A DNA stretch of 64,000 nt from Platerodrilus igneus (taxonomy: Eukaryota; Arthropoda; Insecta; Coleoptera; Lycidae), in NCBI GenBank assembly GCA_036346225.1, contig JARFIW010001088.1, positions 870,001-934,000 on the forward strand. Reading direction: 5' to 3'. A program made the position numbers and the translations under genes. The number at the start of each line of letters is the position of its first letter. The first letter of the stretch is position 1. The notes beneath the pieces were generated by a model, which saw only the letters and a list, made by a program, of their open reading frames with translations, searched no databases and was not told the DNA's origin. This document shows, piece by piece, positions 35,086 to 46,345 of this stretch.

Positions 35086-35177
35086 CCGGAGATCCGAATG
35101 GGGAACTATTTTAACTCCGGAATCTTTTACCCCAGAGAATGCTATCATGTTTATTACAATTTAAGTACGCTGTGCCT
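35075..35177 (-). repeat. about 100-bp repeat shared with the RTE-like element at 41590-41685
   Basis: On the minus strand, GCGTACTTAAATTG, AGCAT(T/C)CTCTGG and TTCCGGAGTTAAAATAG occur in the same order and spacing as at 41590-41685. At 41.6 kb it lies in the 5' leader of an RTE-like element. Here it sits between an HTH transposase fragment and the piggyBac fragment. It supplies the first 20-odd residues of the open frame that was otherwise read as piggyBac. Confidence 0.65.
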
Positions 35178-35546
35178 CATCAGATTTGATTTTATCAGGT
35201 TTTATTTCATGCAACAGTTACAATTTGTAGGCACACAAATGAAGTCTTTGACGCATAACATCATACACCATATCTTTAGACAATCCAAATTGGAGACTAC
35301 GTCTGGCCAATGACTTCTTTGGGCTCCGAACACACAAAACACGGATCTGTTCAACATCTGCAGAGGTTCTCGGTTTACCTGGCGATTTCTCTTTTCCTTG
35401 AAAGAATGTAGCCAATGACGGATAGTTTTTGCTGTAGGAGGTTGAACAACATACTAACTTCTAAATTTAAATTGCACTGTTATAACAGATTCAGCTTGCA
35501 CAAGCCAAATAACACACTGAGCTCTTTGTTGCGAAGTAGACATAGC
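35178..35546 (-). pseudogene. HTH (DUF4817-type) transposase N-terminal fragment
   Basis: From ATG at about 35546 (minus): MSTSQQRAQCVIWLVQAE, one in-frame TAG, PPTAKTIRHWLHSF. After a frame change comes SPGKPRTSADVEQIR, RSPKKSLARRSLQFGLS, HLCAYKL, a stop and LLHEIKPDK. This matches the paired helix-turn-helix region of insect transposases related to IS630/Tc1/mariner. The catalytic domain is absent. Confidence 0.7.
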
Positions 35547-36950
35547 ACTGCACAGCACGCCTGAACTGAATTAAGCGAACTTAGCTCTGGCGCCGTCTCT
35601 AGGTCAAGCAGACGTGCCAGCAGCAGGGGAGCAAAACTTGGGCAGTTGATGAATCAAACACCACAAACTAGAATACTGTGTATTTTTTGAATATTTTCTA
35701 TGACACATAAAACTAGGAAGTTCTTTTTCAAACAAGCTATATAGCAAATGCGGAGATCAGAGGTATACGTCAAATGTACTGGTTATTTGAAAAATGCATA
35801 AATGCACAGAATGTTGCATTTAAAATAACTTTTGATACATACGGAAGTTTTAAAATCCATATAAAGACGACGTGTAGCTTTAAAAACACCCTCTATATAA
35901 TACCTCACAATTCCGATCAGATAAGCTCTTTTATTTTTGCACCGATTTTATTTGACGTAAAAAAATGCTGTAATAAAAAATTCGTGACAACGAATTACAT
36001 TCTATTGAAGAGTGTACCATTTCCTATGCAAATGATATCGATTTGGACATTTCAATTGACTCGATTACATTTACATGTCAATTTCAATTTTGTTGGAGTT
36101 GCTATACCAAACTGAAAAACATTATCTTGACAGTCTGAGTTTATACGTGAAATAATATCGTCGATGCTGTCAGAATTGATTTTGCATTCCCTTTTCTAAT
36201 AGAAAAGTTTTATTAGTAATGCGGAAGAAGCTTAACTCGTATATTCAAAGTGATGTAAAAATAGAATCCTGTAATTAAAGTGTCTCGTTCTACGACTAAT
36301 TTTAAGAAAACTTCTGCAAAGCGGGTAATTTTTAAGATCAACCGATCCACTCTTTATTAATCTTATTTTAGGTTTTCTTAGACCTCAAGTGTTGATTCAC
36401 AATATTGTGCGCAATAAAATCGACAAACTCTGAAAATTGCACATTTATTTTAGTTACAAGGTTTAGAGAAAAATTATGAAAGACTGCTTCAACTGATATT
36501 TCTAACGTAAGATCTTTTATAAATCTTTTATTCACTTCATATATTTATATTCCTAAATCCTATCAAAAATTACGTTTTATGTTTGTATAAAAGATGTCCC
36601 AGAAGGAATTACGATTTAATAAAATAAATAACCACATGCGCTTAAGATATTTCTAATTCAAATAAAAATGAAGGTTTTGAGTTGTTTGATAAATAACATA
36701 TTTGGAGTTAGTAAATAGCACTTAAGATCTGGGAAATGTTTTTGTGAATTTTTTATTTCAAGATGAAAATATTATGTGTATAAAGTGGTAAATCAACATT
36801 GCAGTAGGATACGCCTACTTTGTAAATAATGTTGAGTTTTGTGTTCTTTGTTTCTTTGGAGATGAGAGATTTTGTTAAAAGCAAGTCCAGCATGCTGAAG
36901 AGGTAGTTAGCCTGCAGCGGCGGTTATGTTTAATAAATAAAATGTATATA
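35547..36950. other. no gene; AT-rich, includes dispersed repeat copy 2 at 36058-36240
   Basis: The block at 36058-36240 aligns with 17050-17240. A plus-strand frame at 35774-36115 shows no recognisable domain. Nothing else was assigned. Confidence 0.45.
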
Positions 36951-38230
36951 AAAGGTTGGGGAAAAAGAAATCCATTATTTTTACGTGAACTTCAAGACTT
37001 TATTTAAAATGTTTCGGATTGTCCGAATTGGATCAAATATGCACCGTTTTGTTCTATAATTTGTTACAATTTTAAAGATAGCTTTATAACGCCTCTCTCA
37101 TAGAAGTCTTGGTCTTATTGGTAAAAAACTCTAACAATTGATTTTCACATTTTTCTCTTGATGCCAATTTTTTACCACTCGGGAAGTTTTGCAATGCGAG
37201 AAAAAGTTGGCAATCGTTTGGTGCCAGGTCCGAACTATATGGTGGATGCATTAAAACTTCCCAACTAAGCCCTCGGAATTTCTGGCGAGTCACTACAAAC
37301 GCGCGTGGCCTGGCGTTGTTCTGATTGAACACAACACGTCTTCTGTTGGCCAATTCCGGCCGTTTCTGGTCAATCGCTAGCTTCAAACGGTCTAGTTGTT
37401 GACAGTACAGATCCGAATTTAGTGTTTGGCCATATGAAAGCAACTCATAATAAATTATTCCTTTCCCGTCCCACCACATGCACAGCAGAACCCTTCTGGC
37501 CGTTAGTCCTGGTTTGGCCACCGTTTGAGCTTCACCGTGCCTTGACCACGGTCGTTTTTGTACAGTATTGTCATATGTTAACCATTTCTCATCCCCAGTC
37601 AGCATCCGTTTAAGAAATGGGTCGATTTCATTCCGTTTGGCCAAGGCTTCGCAGATGGAAATTCGATCCATCACGTTTATTGTGTTAATTGGTGTGGCAC
37701 CCAAACATCGAGTTTCTTTTTGAATCCAGCTTTGTGCAAATGGTTTAAAACCGTTTTATGGTCAATCCTTAGCTCCTGGGCGATGCTACGACTACTAACA
37801 TGCCGGTCAACTTCGATTATTTCTGTGATTTTATCGACATTTGTTACGGCGGGCCTGCTTGTGCGAGGTGTATCTTTAACATCAAAAATACCTGAACGGT
37901 ATGAACAAAACCAAAATTGCACGTAATTAGCTACTACAGTATCGGGACCATAAACACCGATCACAATTTCAGCCGCCTGGCTTACATTTTCGCCTTTATA
38001 AAAAAAAACTGTAAGATGTACTGAATTTTCTCTTTATTGACTTCCATTTTTAACACCCTGTAACTCACAACTGGCTAAACAAAAAAAAAACAGCAACATG
38101 ATTTTTTTAGTCTGAAATGTCACCTTGACAACGAGCATAAATTTGAAATTGTTTGATCGATACTTTACGAGATGTCGATCACTACAGCCATCTACCAAAA
38201 AAATAATGGATTTCTTTTTCCCCAATCTTA
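36951..38230 (-). mobile_element. mariner transposon, full length, mellifera-type
   Basis: The 1280-bp element is bounded by TA on both sides (36949-36950, 38231-38232). Terminal inverted repeats of about 30 bp read GGTTGGGGAAAAAGAAATCC on the left and GATTGGGGAAAAAGAAATCC from the right. It contains one broken transposase gene on the minus strand. Length and ends fit mariner; subfamily is inferred from protein motifs. Confidence 0.85.
37084..38052 (-). pseudogene. mariner transposase, frameshifted, second catalytic Asp changed
   Basis: The N-terminus starts MEVNKEKIQYI at 38049 and breaks in a poly-T/A run near 37999-38007. 37964-37677 carries the HTH part (DVKDTPRTSRP, KKLDVWVPHQLT). 37704-37084 carries the DDE domain: TGDEKWLTYDN (first Asp), VFNQNNARPR (second position is N, usually D) and SDLAPNDCQLF (third Asp). 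A frame change near 37690 joins the parts. Loss of the second Asp alone would abolish activity. Confidence 0.85.
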
Positions 38231-38232
38231 TA

Positions 38233-39934
38233 TATAAATTGCTACGACCTCTCTTTTTCTACGTTCTGGGCATCATTTAATTGCTACATCACTCTTTCGG
38301 TGTGGTGCCTATTTGAATGCTACGACCTCTTTCTATAATATCACTAATGCGTAAAGATTTGCCACGGCTGCTCTGCTCACTTTCCTGAAAATAAACTATC
38401 AACACGAAAAATCCTGCTACGATAAATAGACAACATTTATTTACAAGCCAAAATCAAATTAGTCTTCTCTTTCACATCTCATTTACAAGTTATATACATT
38501 CCCCTTTTTAAATACTCCCTTAACAGTAACACTCCAAGATCAATATTTACACATGATGATATATTGTATTAAATGACAGAAAGTAATAGGGCTTTAACAC
38601 ATATTTCTTACTATATTTCTGTTTCAATACGAGCTCATAGTAAAACTTAGATCTTTAGTGCAAATTTCTGCACACACATATTTTAAACAGACCCTTTTAC
38701 CTCGTACGTAATATCAAATACTTCATATACCATAAATTATTCTTAAATTTATACATTAAATAACCCAAATTAAAATATTCAATAAAGAAACTCTCCCCCT
38801 TTTTGTCCTTCTAGTTAACACAAAATCATACTCCCCCACAAAGTTATCGATTACATATTTACATCGTACAACGATAAGGTACAGTTACTCGAGAATCATA
38901 TATACACGCGCAACCTGCTACCATTCTTTTTGGAACTGCTGCATGCAAGAACAACCCCAAATCTGGATTGCTTTCTCCAAATTGCAAGCTGTAACCAAAA
39001 ATTACCAAGGAGTTCTTCTACAATTCGACAGTACACCCAAACTTCTACTGTGCATCAAATTTCTTCAACGAGGACGGTAATTTGTAGTAGGAAACCAAAA
39101 CTGGTTAAACGCCGACATTTAATCGTTTCAAAACTAATTACATAATTTACACAGTATGTGTAAATAAAATCAAACTGTTTTTACTTAAAACATTTATTGT
39201 TCAAAATTCTAACATTCAAAAGATTATGAAATCATCTGAGTATCGAAGAGAATCTAAGAGATTCGTAAGCTTCGTAAGGGTCGTAAGAGCATTGTAAGGT
39301 AATCGTAAGATAAGAGAGTTTAAAATCAATCTCTCACTGATTTTGTACATGTTCTTCACCGCTAAAATCTCTTAGAATTTTCTGAAGACCGTCTTACAAT
39401 ATTATTTCAATTCCTAAAATTCCGACATCAACAAGACCAAGCTCTTCCGTTTCCAAAAACACCTCACAAACACACTCCACAAATTTTCCGTATTTATCTT
39501 TAACCGAAAATCATCACTCGAATCGTTATATATTTTTAAAATCACTTCTCCGTAAAACCACTTCGAAGCAAACAACATAAACACCTGCACTAATGTTTTG
39601 TAGTATTTAAAAATCAATACTCCAATAACCTTGGTATAAATTCCAAGTCGACCCAAAACCAACGTTTCGGCTCTATCCAACACGTGTGGTCTCCATCTCA
39701 TTCATACATATGCGCTCGAATCAACTTCCTCTGTCACCTTGATTTCAATGGGGGTTGGTTAGCTGACAACAGTTGCCTCTTTCTATTTATGTTATCAAGT
39801 TTTACGTTCATTCCAGAAGTCTATTATTTCGTCCATTCAATTGCCATTTAATAAATTGGCAGTGTTTTTAAAAAATATCATAACAATAGTCTGTAAAAAA
39901 ATGCACACTATATAAAAGATTCTTGGCATTTCAA
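38233..39934. other. no gene; AT-rich spacer
   Basis: Short frames only. At 39240-39310 the motif TCGTAAG recurs several times within about 70 bp. GCTACGACCTCT occurs at 38243 and 38319. No element was identified. Confidence 0.4.
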
Positions 39935-40400
39935 AAATAATATCAGTAATATTAAGGTTCCTGAAAATTATTTATTAATTTCTTTAGATGTAATATCACT
40001 ATATACCAACATTCCTATCGATTTGGCATTAAATATAATTGAAAATAAATGGCAAGAGATTAAAGAGATTAAAGAATTTACCGACCTACGATTACAAGAA
40101 ATAATAAAAGCCACTCAACTAATTTTAGAATCAACATATTTTACTTATAGAAACAAGATGTTTAAACAAATAAATGGTTGTGCCATGAGTATGGCTTTGT
40201 CTAGCGTGATTGTCCAATTAGTACTAGAAGAACTTGAGACAACCATTTTAAGAAAGATTGAATTTCTATAGATATGTTAATGATTGTATTTGTGCTGTTC
40301 CAATGGATAAAATAGAATTTACTCTTAACCATAGAAATTGAAAAGAACAACAAACTTAATTTTCTAGATATAAATATACACACCAAAAAGAAACGTGCTA
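39935..40400 (+). pseudogene. Penelope-like RT fragment, different lineage
   Basis: Frames include LISLDVISLYTNIPIDLALN (first catalytic region), STYFTYRNKMFKQINGCAMS, VIVQLVLEELE and RYVNDCICAV, where Y-V-N-D replaces Y-V-D-D. Residue choice differs clearly from the two copies at 57-61 kb, so this is another Penelope-like family. It has a stop at about 40269 and no GIY-YIG part. Confidence 0.65.
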
Positions 40401-41325
40401 AAAACTGAGCGCTATAATAAGAAAACGTGGTCGGAAAGATATATCAACTACCACTCGCAACATCACATTGCCCATTTCTATAAAAAGTACTACCTAACAG
40501 CTGTGTTGAGGGCTCTGTTATCGGTTTCAAGGTCTTTGTGTGGGTCAAACTTTGTAATTCTGCAACTCCATATGTTTTGCATTGTGAATTTGTATAGATG
40601 GAACCGCTATATGTAAAAAGAGCGAATTTGAAATCGGTTGTACGAGCTGAGTGTGCAAAGATATTCATTGCCGTTGTGTTTTTTGCACATGTGCATTTTC
40701 GTGGCCAAGTGAGCAATGTGGAGTACTGAAATTATTGAACAAATGGTATTATCTGCCTGTACAAGTTTTGTTTTTTCTGTAAAGTTTGCTGATGGTGTCA
40801 TAGTCATGGGCCTGCTGCAAGTATTTTAAGTGGTCGAACCTTATGGACATGGATGTTTGTCGTTTTGTTGAAAAGACTGCTTTTCTGTATTCATTTGAAT
40901 CATCTGTGTAGTGAACCAATGAATAACATTTTTATTTGTACTTCGGTAAGTGTGACTTGTGCACTGTTCCTTTTAAAACTAATGTGACAAATAATTTAGT
41001 CAATTGTGGGTTTCCCGCCATCTTTTTGAAATGTAGAAAGATTCCCTTACTTTTCGTTTTGTTTGCTTCCTTGCTAGAATCGATGGGTTCCCGTGTGTGC
41101 AAGTTGCTTGTCGCGCTTCGAGGAAAGAAGCGCTTTCTATTTAGATCAATTTTGCTGGAATATTTTCTTTGAAGCATCTTTCTGATCGATCTTCATTTGT
41201 CTATACATCATGCCGATATCTACCTTAAAAACTTATTGATAAGTTAAGAAGTATATCAAAATTAAAAATAATTTATTTTGCAAGGTAGGATTTACTAACA
41301 TATTATCATTTATTCTCAATTGCTT
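40401..41325. other. unassigned; short frames without motifs
   Basis: Overlapping frames on both strands (40444-40716 minus, 40936-41172 plus) have no recognised domain. None is supported by repeats or signals. Confidence 0.35.
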
Positions 41326-41689
41326 CTGAATAGACCTCCACCTTGAAAAAGTTTTTGATTTCTAGTGAAACGGCTTGAGAGTTCCAGTGACCTAAAAAGC
41401 CGAACTGCCGCTCTAGTCAAATGAGTGGGGTCTTTAGTAAGGAACCAGGCTACAACAGGCCTCCGAAAGAAGGCAGCAGCTCTTACAGTACTTAGAGTGA
41501 CAGAGACCATAGAGGTCGGTATTGCATTCTAAGAGACACTACTGCAATGTGAAAGGCAACGGAAAACCACCACCTTACCTCCCAAACACACAGCGTACTT
41601 AAATTGTTATGTAAGATGACAGCATCCTCTGGAGTAAAAAATTCCGGAGTTAAAATAGTCTCTCATTCGGATCTCCGAAAGGAAACTAC

Positions 41690-42384
41690 TTCGGAGGATG
41701 TAATCGGAAAGGTTAAAAAGAGTTGGGAACATTCTGCGAGTCGGTGGAATGTCAGAAGTATGAAGCAAATAGGTAAGCTAAAGAACTTGAAAATTGAAAT
41801 GGATAGCTTAGCATTAGACATAGTAGGGATCAGCGACGTTCAGTGGCTAGAGGCGGGGGATTTTTAAAATGGCGACCTTAGGGTAATTCATATAGGATCA
41901 GAAGAATGAAATTTGGGTGTGGATATGCAAAAAAAAAAGAACACTGTGTAGAAAACTACCTACAACAGAACGAAAGAGTACTCATGGTTACATTAGAATT
42001 TAAACCGGTAAACACAGTAACAATACAAGTATACACACCACTAGCCCACCTCTAGCTGCAGTAAGGAAGAGGAGGGAGTGAGTGATCTACAAAGATATCG
42101 AACACATACTAAGATACGTTAAAGGAGATGAAAATTTAATAGTTACGGGAGATTTAAAATCTCCCGTAACTATTAAAGTGGTAGGTGAGGGTAGAGAAGG
42201 AGCGGTAGTAGGTTTATTTGGTTTAGGCACGAGAAACGACAGGGAAAATGAGCTGGTAGGATTTTGCGACAAAAACGATTTAACTAACACACACACCTTA
42301 TTTCAACATCATGCTAGAAGACGATTCACGAGGAAGATGCCTGGAGATATAAAAAAAATAACAAATAAATTACTTTCTTGTTAG
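41690..42384 (+). pseudogene. RTE-like endonuclease
   Basis: WNVRSMKQIGKLKNL and DIVGISDVQWLEAGDF (41740-41865) match the endonuclease start, with D where the catalytic Glu is usual. After frame breaks, LIVTGDL (about 42140) corresponds to the GDFN box. GLFGLGTRNDRENELVGFC and HARRRFTRK (42210-42340) follow in RTE order. A 43-bp hairpin at 42135-42177 disrupts the box. Confidence 0.65.
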
Positions 42385-43089
42385 ACAACGGTTTAGAAAT
42401 CAACTAAAAGACTGTAGAAACAACCCACAAGCAGATGTAGACACTGACCACAACATCGTAATTATGTAGTTGGCTCTTAAATTTAATAATTTGAGAAAAT
42501 AAAACAGGAAAAAGCACTTTGACTTTAAGAAACTAAAAGATAAAGGTATCCACGAAAGATTTGAAAAAAAGTCAAACGAATTGCTAAGAGATATCGAGAA
42601 AATTTCTGATACTAAGGAAGTAGAAACAGAATGGAATAACATTCAATCCAACTTGGACTTGTCGGCCAGAGATATTCTGGGATATACACAAAAAAAAATA
42701 AAAATCCATGGTTACCAAAAGATATCCTGAATTTAATAGAAGAAAGACAAACATACAAAAACAGACCGGACAAGACTGGATAACAGAGATACAAAACTAT
42801 AAAATGGGAAATTATTTGCAAATGCAGGAAAGCTAAAGAACAATGGATTGATGAAAAGTGCAAAGAGGTACAAACTAAGATAAAAATAGGAAAGACGGAC
42901 GAAGCACACAAAGTAATTAGAATGAATTTTAGGCATATAAAACCGTACAGCAAAAATATAAGGGAGACTTCATTATAGAAAATATTGATAGAAAAAGTAG
43001 ATAGACGACAAGAATATATAAAGAATTTATATGCAGGACAAGAACTAACAGCACTAGAACAGGAATCGAACATTGAAAACGATGACCGG

Positions 43090-44035
43090 ATATCCAATAA
43101 TTACAGATGAGTTTGAATTAACATTAAAAGTCCTGAAAATAGTAAGGCACCGGGTATAGATAAGGTGCAAGCAAGAATTATAAAAGTTGCTGGACAAGTA
43201 GTAACAGAACGTCTCTCCCAACATGTAAGTTAAAATCTATATGTATGAGACAGGCGCGATACCCAAAGATTTCAAACATAACGTTGTAGTCACTATACCA
43301 AAAAAGAGAGGTGCGGATAGATGTAAAAATTTTCAAACAATAAGTTTGACAGCACACGCGTCAAAAATATTAACTAGAACTGTACTAAGACGGATAGAAA
43401 AACGGGCTGAAGAAGTACTAGAAAAGGATCAATTTGGGTTTAGACGAAACAGGAGAACACGGTTGGCTATTTTAGCGCTGAGGGTGATAATTGAGAAGAC
43501 AATAGAAAAAGGAGAAAGCGGGTATACAGGGTTTGTAAATCTGGAAAAAGCATTCGACAATGTAAAATGGAAAACAAATGTTCAAAATACTCAAAAAGAT
43601 TGAAACGACTTTTAGGGATAGACGGATAGTACATAGCTTATACAAAAAGCAAACAGCGGTAATAGGATTAGAGCAGGAACGTAAAAAAGGAGATATTAAG
43701 AAAGGAATGAGACATGGAAGGACCCTATCGCCATTAATTTTTAACTTGTACATCGAAGAGGCAATAAATACTGTCAAATACAGGAAGACTTTTGGAATTA
43801 TTGTGCGAGGACAAAAGATTGTTATGCTTAGATTTTCAGATTATATAGCGATATTAGCATCTAGCAACGAAGAGTTAGAAGCTGCTCTTAATGAAATGGA
43901 AACAGTTCTAACAGAGAGATGCGGTATGAAAATCAAAAAAAAACAACTAAAGTACTAGTGTGCAAAGGAGGGGAAAATAAATTAAAAACTAGAATACAAA
44001 TAGATAATGATTTCTTCTACCTAGGAACCCAAATA
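43090..44035 (+). pseudogene. RTE-like reverse transcriptase, frameshifted
   Basis: MYETGAIPKDFKHNVVVTIP, KKRGADRCKNFQTISL, QFGFRRNRRTRLAIL and FVNLEKAFDNVKW fall in 43241-43600. A frame change follows, then MRHGRTLSPLIFNLYIEE and LRFSDYIAILA (43685-43860). The catalytic F-A-D-D box reads F-S-D-Y, so the second Asp is lost. FFYLGTQIT ends at the SINE. Confidence 0.7.
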
Positions 44036-44222
44036 ACCCTTGCTGTTGCAAGCAAGGTAGGAATCTTTAACGTGCGTGACAACACTCACACACAGGACCT
44101 CCATTTTACCTGTCATCCAAACGAAAGCGTATTTTTATGAAAATTGCTCGCCTAACATTTTTCAAGCAGACCGTGTCGGGATTTGAACCTGGAATCTTGG
44201 GCATAGTAGTCACACACATACC
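44036..44222 (-). repeat. tRNA-derived SINE, copy 3
   Basis: Matches 221-403: CCCTTGCTG, AGCAAGGTAGGAAT, GCTCGCCTAACATTTTTCAA and GTGTCGGGATTTGAACC. The A-box end is truncated or diverged (CACACACATACC then new sequence). It interrupts the RTE-like RT frame. Confidence 0.6.
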
Positions 44223-44224
44223 GC

Positions 44225-44390
44225 CCCGTTCACATACCACTGAATATCGGAAAAATAGGGCATATATTTTGAAAACAAAAAAAGGGGAACTAAGCTGTAT
44301 CTAGGCTGTAGGAATTTCAGGGAACTATAGGCTAGCTCAGTGGAGGTACCCGTTCAACCAATTCCAAGACGGAAACTTAATAATGAAAAA
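44225..44390 (+). repeat. RTE-like 3' end fragment 1
   Basis: Shares GTTCACATACCACTGAATAT and GGAATTTCAGG...AACCA(A/G)TTCCA with 44550-45105 in the same order, with a long internal deletion. It ends with GACGGAAACTTAATAATG, the style of RTE-like tails. Confidence 0.5.
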
Positions 44391-44549
44391 ATAATTGCAC
44401 TGGAACCTGATGATTATTATAAACTTCTCGGGAGTTGGTTTTGCAATACTTTTAACTAATATTGATTGTGCGAAAGGATTTATTGAAAAACTATTAAGTC
44501 GGTAAATGTCTGTGTTGGGGAATCCTGGTAGCCACAGGCTGCTTAATCC

Positions 44550-45105
44550 TCTTCACGTACCACTGAATATAAAGTATATATTTACAAAACAATAGAAAAG
44601 GAGCTGTATCTAACAAAAATGAGCAGCGGCTATATTCGAAGACAACCATAAAAACAATGAAAAATTGTTGAAAGCATATGTGTGAAGCACACCACTGTAC
44701 GTCTATGAGATAAGAACAGTAGGAGAAACAGACAGGAAAAGGAAAAAGCCTTTTGAAATGTTGTGCTTCAGTGTATGATGATGATAGCATGGGTAGACAA
44801 AGTTAATAACAAAGAGGTTATAGAAGTAGTAGGGGAACAAAGATATCTGTGAAAAACAACAACATAGGAGGAATAGAAGGGCAGGACACATTCTAATGCA
44901 TTTTTGGGAATAGTGCGGACTATATTACAAGCAGATATAGGAAAAAGAGAAGCATATGTAGACCTAGATCAGACTATTATACGCAGATAGTGAAAGATGC
45001 AAACTGTGGGAATTTCAGGAAAATGAGTAGGTTAGTTCAGTTTAGGAAACAATGGAGATACGCGTCTAACCAGTTCCAGGACTGAAGACTTAATGATGAT
45101 GTGAT
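44550..45105 (+). repeat. RTE-like 3' end fragment 2 (ORF2 C-terminus)
   Basis: Broken frames give KRKKPFEMLCFSVYDDDSMG, similar to the F-E-M-W-C-R-R-M-L region after the RT. RSDYYTQIVKDANC and SNQFQD follow near the end. It closes with GACTTAATGATGATGTGAT, a short ATG-type tail as in RTE-like elements. It may be the displaced 3' part of the element at 41326 or a separate copy. Confidence 0.5.
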
Positions 45106-45576
45106 AAAGAGGTCACAAGGGGTCATTGAAATCCAAATGACATAATTAGAACCCACCCAAAGAGAAGAAAACCGAAAAAAAAATGTAATTTTCAAATATA
45201 TAATCGTTGAAAATACTGTAAAAAGCATATTTCATTGCACTCGCGTTATTACGAAACATAAAAGGATCCCCTTGTTTAATTATACAAAAACTTTAAGGCC
45301 TTATATAAATAAAGCCTTCTATACCTAATAAAAACGAGTTTTCATTCTAAATACAAAGCCATTTAATACATCCGCGTAAAAACCATATCAACCTTATTGC
45401 ATTTGCAAAGTTTAAGAAAGAAACTGCGATTTATATTTCCTTGTATTTCTTAGTAAAACTAGTATCATTTTAAGATAAGTAATTCTCGTCATCATCATCA
45501 TCTTATCATCATCATCATATAATATCTTATCTCATGCATGGATAATATAGCATATATGCACTGTTGTAGTTAACTG
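45106..45576. other. spacer with trinucleotide microsatellite
   Basis: No gene. An (ATC)n-type run, imperfect, lies at about 45489-45520. A minus-strand frame at 45037-45228 has no motif. Confidence 0.5.
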
Positions 45577-45650
45577 ACTAGTGGTCGAGCGGCTAGAGAT
45601 TCGGCTTTCACCAAGGCGGCTCAAGTTTCAATCCTGCTGCGATTAACTTC
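45577..45650 (+). repeat. tRNA-like sequence, probably a SINE head
   Basis: TGGTCGAGCGG (45582-45592) fits the polymerase III A box and AGTTTCAATCC (45623-45633) approximates the B box at tRNA spacing. The stems do not pair as in a working tRNA, so I call it tRNA-derived rather than a tRNA gene. It is unrelated to the SINE at 221-420. Confidence 0.5.
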
Positions 45651-46345
45651 TTTTCTATTAGCATGTGTGACGTATAATATATACAGAGTGAATGAAAAGT
45701 GGAAGTTTATGGATGTATATATACAGGATGAGTCAAAATTAAATCCGAGATGGTGGATGAAAAAAATGAGAGATGCAATAATTATATTACTTGAATAATA
45801 TTACAAAAACGGTATCCATTTCATTGACATATTTGTTTTTAACTAACTTATTACGATGAACGGAAAAATCGTATTTCTTATCATTTGATTGATCATTACA
45901 AACCGTCAAATTGTAACAATATGATTTTAAAATTATTCATTGACAAAACAGAAATGATGCGTTTATTTGATAAAGGAAATGTGTATCTGATACTTTAGAA
46001 GAAAGCGTGTAAAGATCAAAACCTTATAGTTTTCAGTAGCTATTTGACAGGAACGCAATAGTTTTTCTTGTTACTTTCAACTAATTTTTCTGTTTTGTTT
46101 GCTTTTCAGTCAATCATTAATAAACATTTCTCAAACAGTTAACAAAGCTGAATTTTGAATAATCTATGGGCAAGGAAATTTGCCATGAAAAGTGATATCC
46201 AACAAAATACATATTATAATAATTTGAATCACTGTTAAATTACCTCGTTCGCTTTCGAATAACCGTCTCATAAAGTGAAGACAAAAGAGACTAGAGAGTG
46301 TGCACTCCTTATTTTGACATAGAGCAGAGCAGTATGATAACTTCC
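45651..46345. other. no gene; AT-rich spacer
   Basis: Contains AACAGGATGAGTCAAAATTAA-like sequence near 45721-45741, a phrase frequent at insect transposon ends. No boundaries were found. Confidence 0.35.

Larger units (their letters stand above)
41326..44035 (+). mobile_element. RTE-like non-LTR retrotransposon, cut at 3' end by a SINE
   Basis: A leader with AAAGGCAACGGAAAACCACC (near 41562), a style common to RTE-like leaders, is followed by an endonuclease start, linker and reverse transcriptase. Similarity ends where SINE copy 3 begins at 44036. Clade is inferred from motifs; RTE/BovB-like fits best. Confidence 0.65.

Noticed and set aside
42087..42296. Minus-strand 69-codon frame over the RTE-like endonuclease
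   Set aside because: Antisense shadow; its similarity to the plus-strand peptide is caused by the 43-bp inverted repeat.
45577..45650. Functional tRNA gene
   Set aside because: A and B boxes are recognisable but the arms do not pair and the B box is degenerate; a SINE head is more likely.
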